A stretch of 6,320 nt of DNA from Actinomycetes bacterium (lineage in GTDB: Bacteria; Actinomycetota; Acidimicrobiia; Acidimicrobiales; RAAP-2): positions 1 to 6,320 of the forward strand of contig JAJXXB010000264.1 in assembly GCA_021781315.1 (NCBI GenBank), written 5' to 3'. Positions 5,487-6,320 of this stretch are shown piece by piece. Every line of letters starts with the position of its first letter. Positions within the stretch are counted from its first letter, which is position 1. Under the pieces are notes generated by a model. The model was not told the DNA's origin. It saw nothing but the letters and a program-made list of their open reading frames with translations, and made no database searches. The position numbers and the translations under genes were made by a program.

Positions 5487-6320
5487 TCAGTCCAGTCGGT
5501 TGGCGGTCCATCGAACCAGTGTGCCACGGCCGGGCGCCGAATCGACGCGACAGTCGCCTCCGAGCTCGCGGGCCCGCGAGACCAGGTTGCGCAAGCCCCG
5601 CCCCGCGCCGACGGGCGCGGAGAAACCCACGCCGTCGTCGGTGACGGTGACGACCACGTGGTCGCCGTCGAGCTCGACGCTGACCGTGGCGTGGCTCGCC
5701 TGGGAGTGGCGCGCGACGTTCGAGAGCATCTCGCGCAGCGCCTGGACCGTGTGGCGCCCGCAGTTCTTGCCCACCAGGTGATTGATCGTCGGGGCTACGT
5801 AGAGGCTCACGTCGATGCCCAGGCGCGTGCCGACCTCCTCGGAGAGGGTGGTCAGGCGCTCCTCGAGGCTGCCGGCGTCAAAGTCGTCCTGATCGATCTC
5901 GAAGATCGTCGTGCGGATCTCGTGGATCGTCGCGTCGAGGTCGTCGAGCGCTCCGTTGATGCGCGCGCGGCTCGCCTCGTCGAGGTCGGCCCCGAGGGTG
6001 ACCTGCAGGGCCAGGCCCACGCCGAAGAGGCGCTGGATCACGGTGTCGTGCAGGTCGCGCGCCAGGCGCTCCCTCTCCTCGGAGAGGGTCAGCTCGCGCA
6101 GCTCGTGGCGCAGGGTGGCCTGGTCGATCACGAGGCCGGCCGCGCGGCCGAAGGCCTCGACGAGGTCCTGGTCCTGCTGGTCGAAGGGGGCCCCGTCGAG
6201 GCGGTCGGTGAGGTAGAGGTTGCCGTAGACGTGGCCGTCGCCGGTGATGACGGGCACGCCGAGGAAGCGCTCCATGACCGGGTGGTGCGCCGGGAACCCG
6301 GATGAGCCCTCGTGGCTGAG
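5487..6320 (-). CDS. GAF-domain sensor histidine kinase, DevS-like (5' end outside window)
   Basis: The visible part is 277 residues plus the TGA stop. The frame stays open to the right edge, so the Met at 6275 is internal. Upstream codons read GFPAHHPVMERFLGVPV, which with GNLYLTDR is the end of a GAF domain as in DevS/DosS kinases. The HisKA_3 helix has ERERLARDLHDTVIQRLF with phospho-acceptor His91 (visible numbering, codon 6048-6050). The ATPase domain has REMLSNVARH (N-box, Asn201), DDGVGF (228-233) and GAGRGLRNL (238-246). No membrane segment is visible, so it may be cytosolic, but the N-terminus is unseen. DevS-type kinases sense O2, NO, CO or redox through haem in an upstream GAF domain; whether this protein has one cannot be judged. 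It autophosphorylates and should pass phosphate to the regulator encoded 1 nt downstream. Confidence 0.93.
   Translation of the reverse strand, partial: LSHEGSSGFPAHHPVMERFLGVPVITGDGHVYGNLYLTDRLDGAPFDQQDQDLVEAFGRAAGLVIDQATLRHELRELTLSEERERLARDLHDTVIQRLFGVGLALQVTLGADLDEASRARINGALDDLDATIHEIRTTIFEIDQDDFDAGSLEERLTTLSEEVGTRLGIDVSLYVAPTINHLVGKNCGRHTVQALREMLSNVARHSQASHATVSVELDGDHVVVTVTDDGVGFSAPVGAGRGLRNLVSRARELGGDCRVDSAPGRGTLVRWTANRLD
6071..6088. repeat. Perfect inverted repeat inside the kinase gene
   Basis: CCCTCTCC (6071-6078) and GGAGAGGG (6081-6088) are exact 8-bp arms separated by 2 nt. In the mRNA this gives a 7-bp stem with a CGAG-type tetraloop. It encodes the LSEERE stretch at the GAF-HisKA_3 junction and is probably a by-product of Ser/Glu/Arg codons in GC-rich DNA. 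I see no direct sign that it regulates anything. Confidence 0.35.

Noticed and set aside
4856..5644. Plus-strand open frame opposite the regulator gene
   Set aside because: It is a shadow of the minus-strand regulator and kinase 3' end, with no recognisable motif.
5835..6089. 15-bp direct repeat (5835-5849 and 6075-6089)
   Set aside because: Both copies are in the same coding frame and encode TLSEE; no array, target-site duplication or attachment-site features accompany it.
5229..6305. Plus-strand open frame of 358 codons
   Set aside because: It is antisense to the response regulator and kinase, which have clear motifs; the frame has low-complexity Ser/Arg and Val/Glu/Asp stretches and no domain.
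1..6320. tRNA, rRNA, CRISPR arrays, insertion sequences, riboswitches
   Set aside because: Both strands were read by eye; almost all sequence is accounted for by coding genes and no cloverleaf, spacer array, terminal inverted repeat with transposase, or known riboswitch core was seen.

Overview
This window comes from a high-GC bacterial chromosome and most probably an actinobacterium. The evidence is the strong G/C bias at third codon positions, GTG starts, a DUF1707 membrane protein (a mainly actinobacterial family) and a DevS/DevR-type two-component pair. The adenylate kinase has a long lid with four cysteines, unlike the short lid of mycobacteria and their relatives. With the style of the SecY N-terminus, this points me to a deep-branching lineage such as Acidimicrobiia. 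The lineage assignment is inference, not proof.

Positions 1-4353 (plus strand) are the distal part of the spc ribosomal-protein operon in its classical order: end of rplF (L6), rplR (L18), rpsE (S5), rpmD (L30), rplO (L15), secY, adk, map. The genes are packed with overlaps or gaps of 2-4 nt. There are two TAATG junctions, one ATGA and one GTGA, so one polycistronic, translationally coupled message is expected. Together they supply 50S and 30S proteins, the SecYEG channel, the AMP/ADP-balancing kinase and the enzyme that removes the initiator methionine.

The run stops at map. The next genes expected in many bacteria (infA, rpmJ, rpsM and the alpha operon) are absent. A 79-bp gap (4354-4432) holds short GC-rich hairpins and a possible extended -10 promoter. 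It is followed by a gene for a small DUF1707 protein with two likely membrane segments (4433-4837).

Positions 4838-6320 (minus strand) hold a two-component system that converges with zero spacing on the DUF1707 gene. The sensor kinase (GAF, HisKA_3, HATPase) runs off the right edge, and its 3' end is coupled to a NarL/LuxR-family response regulator. The regulator closely resembles mycobacterial DevR/DosR, including the recognition helix, so a role in hypoxia, redox or dormancy signalling is plausible but unproven.

I see no RNA genes, CRISPR arrays, insertion sequences or phage genes, and no clearly novel system. The points most worth a second look are the operon break after map, the DevSR-like pair beside a DUF1707 gene, and the zinc-type adenylate kinase.
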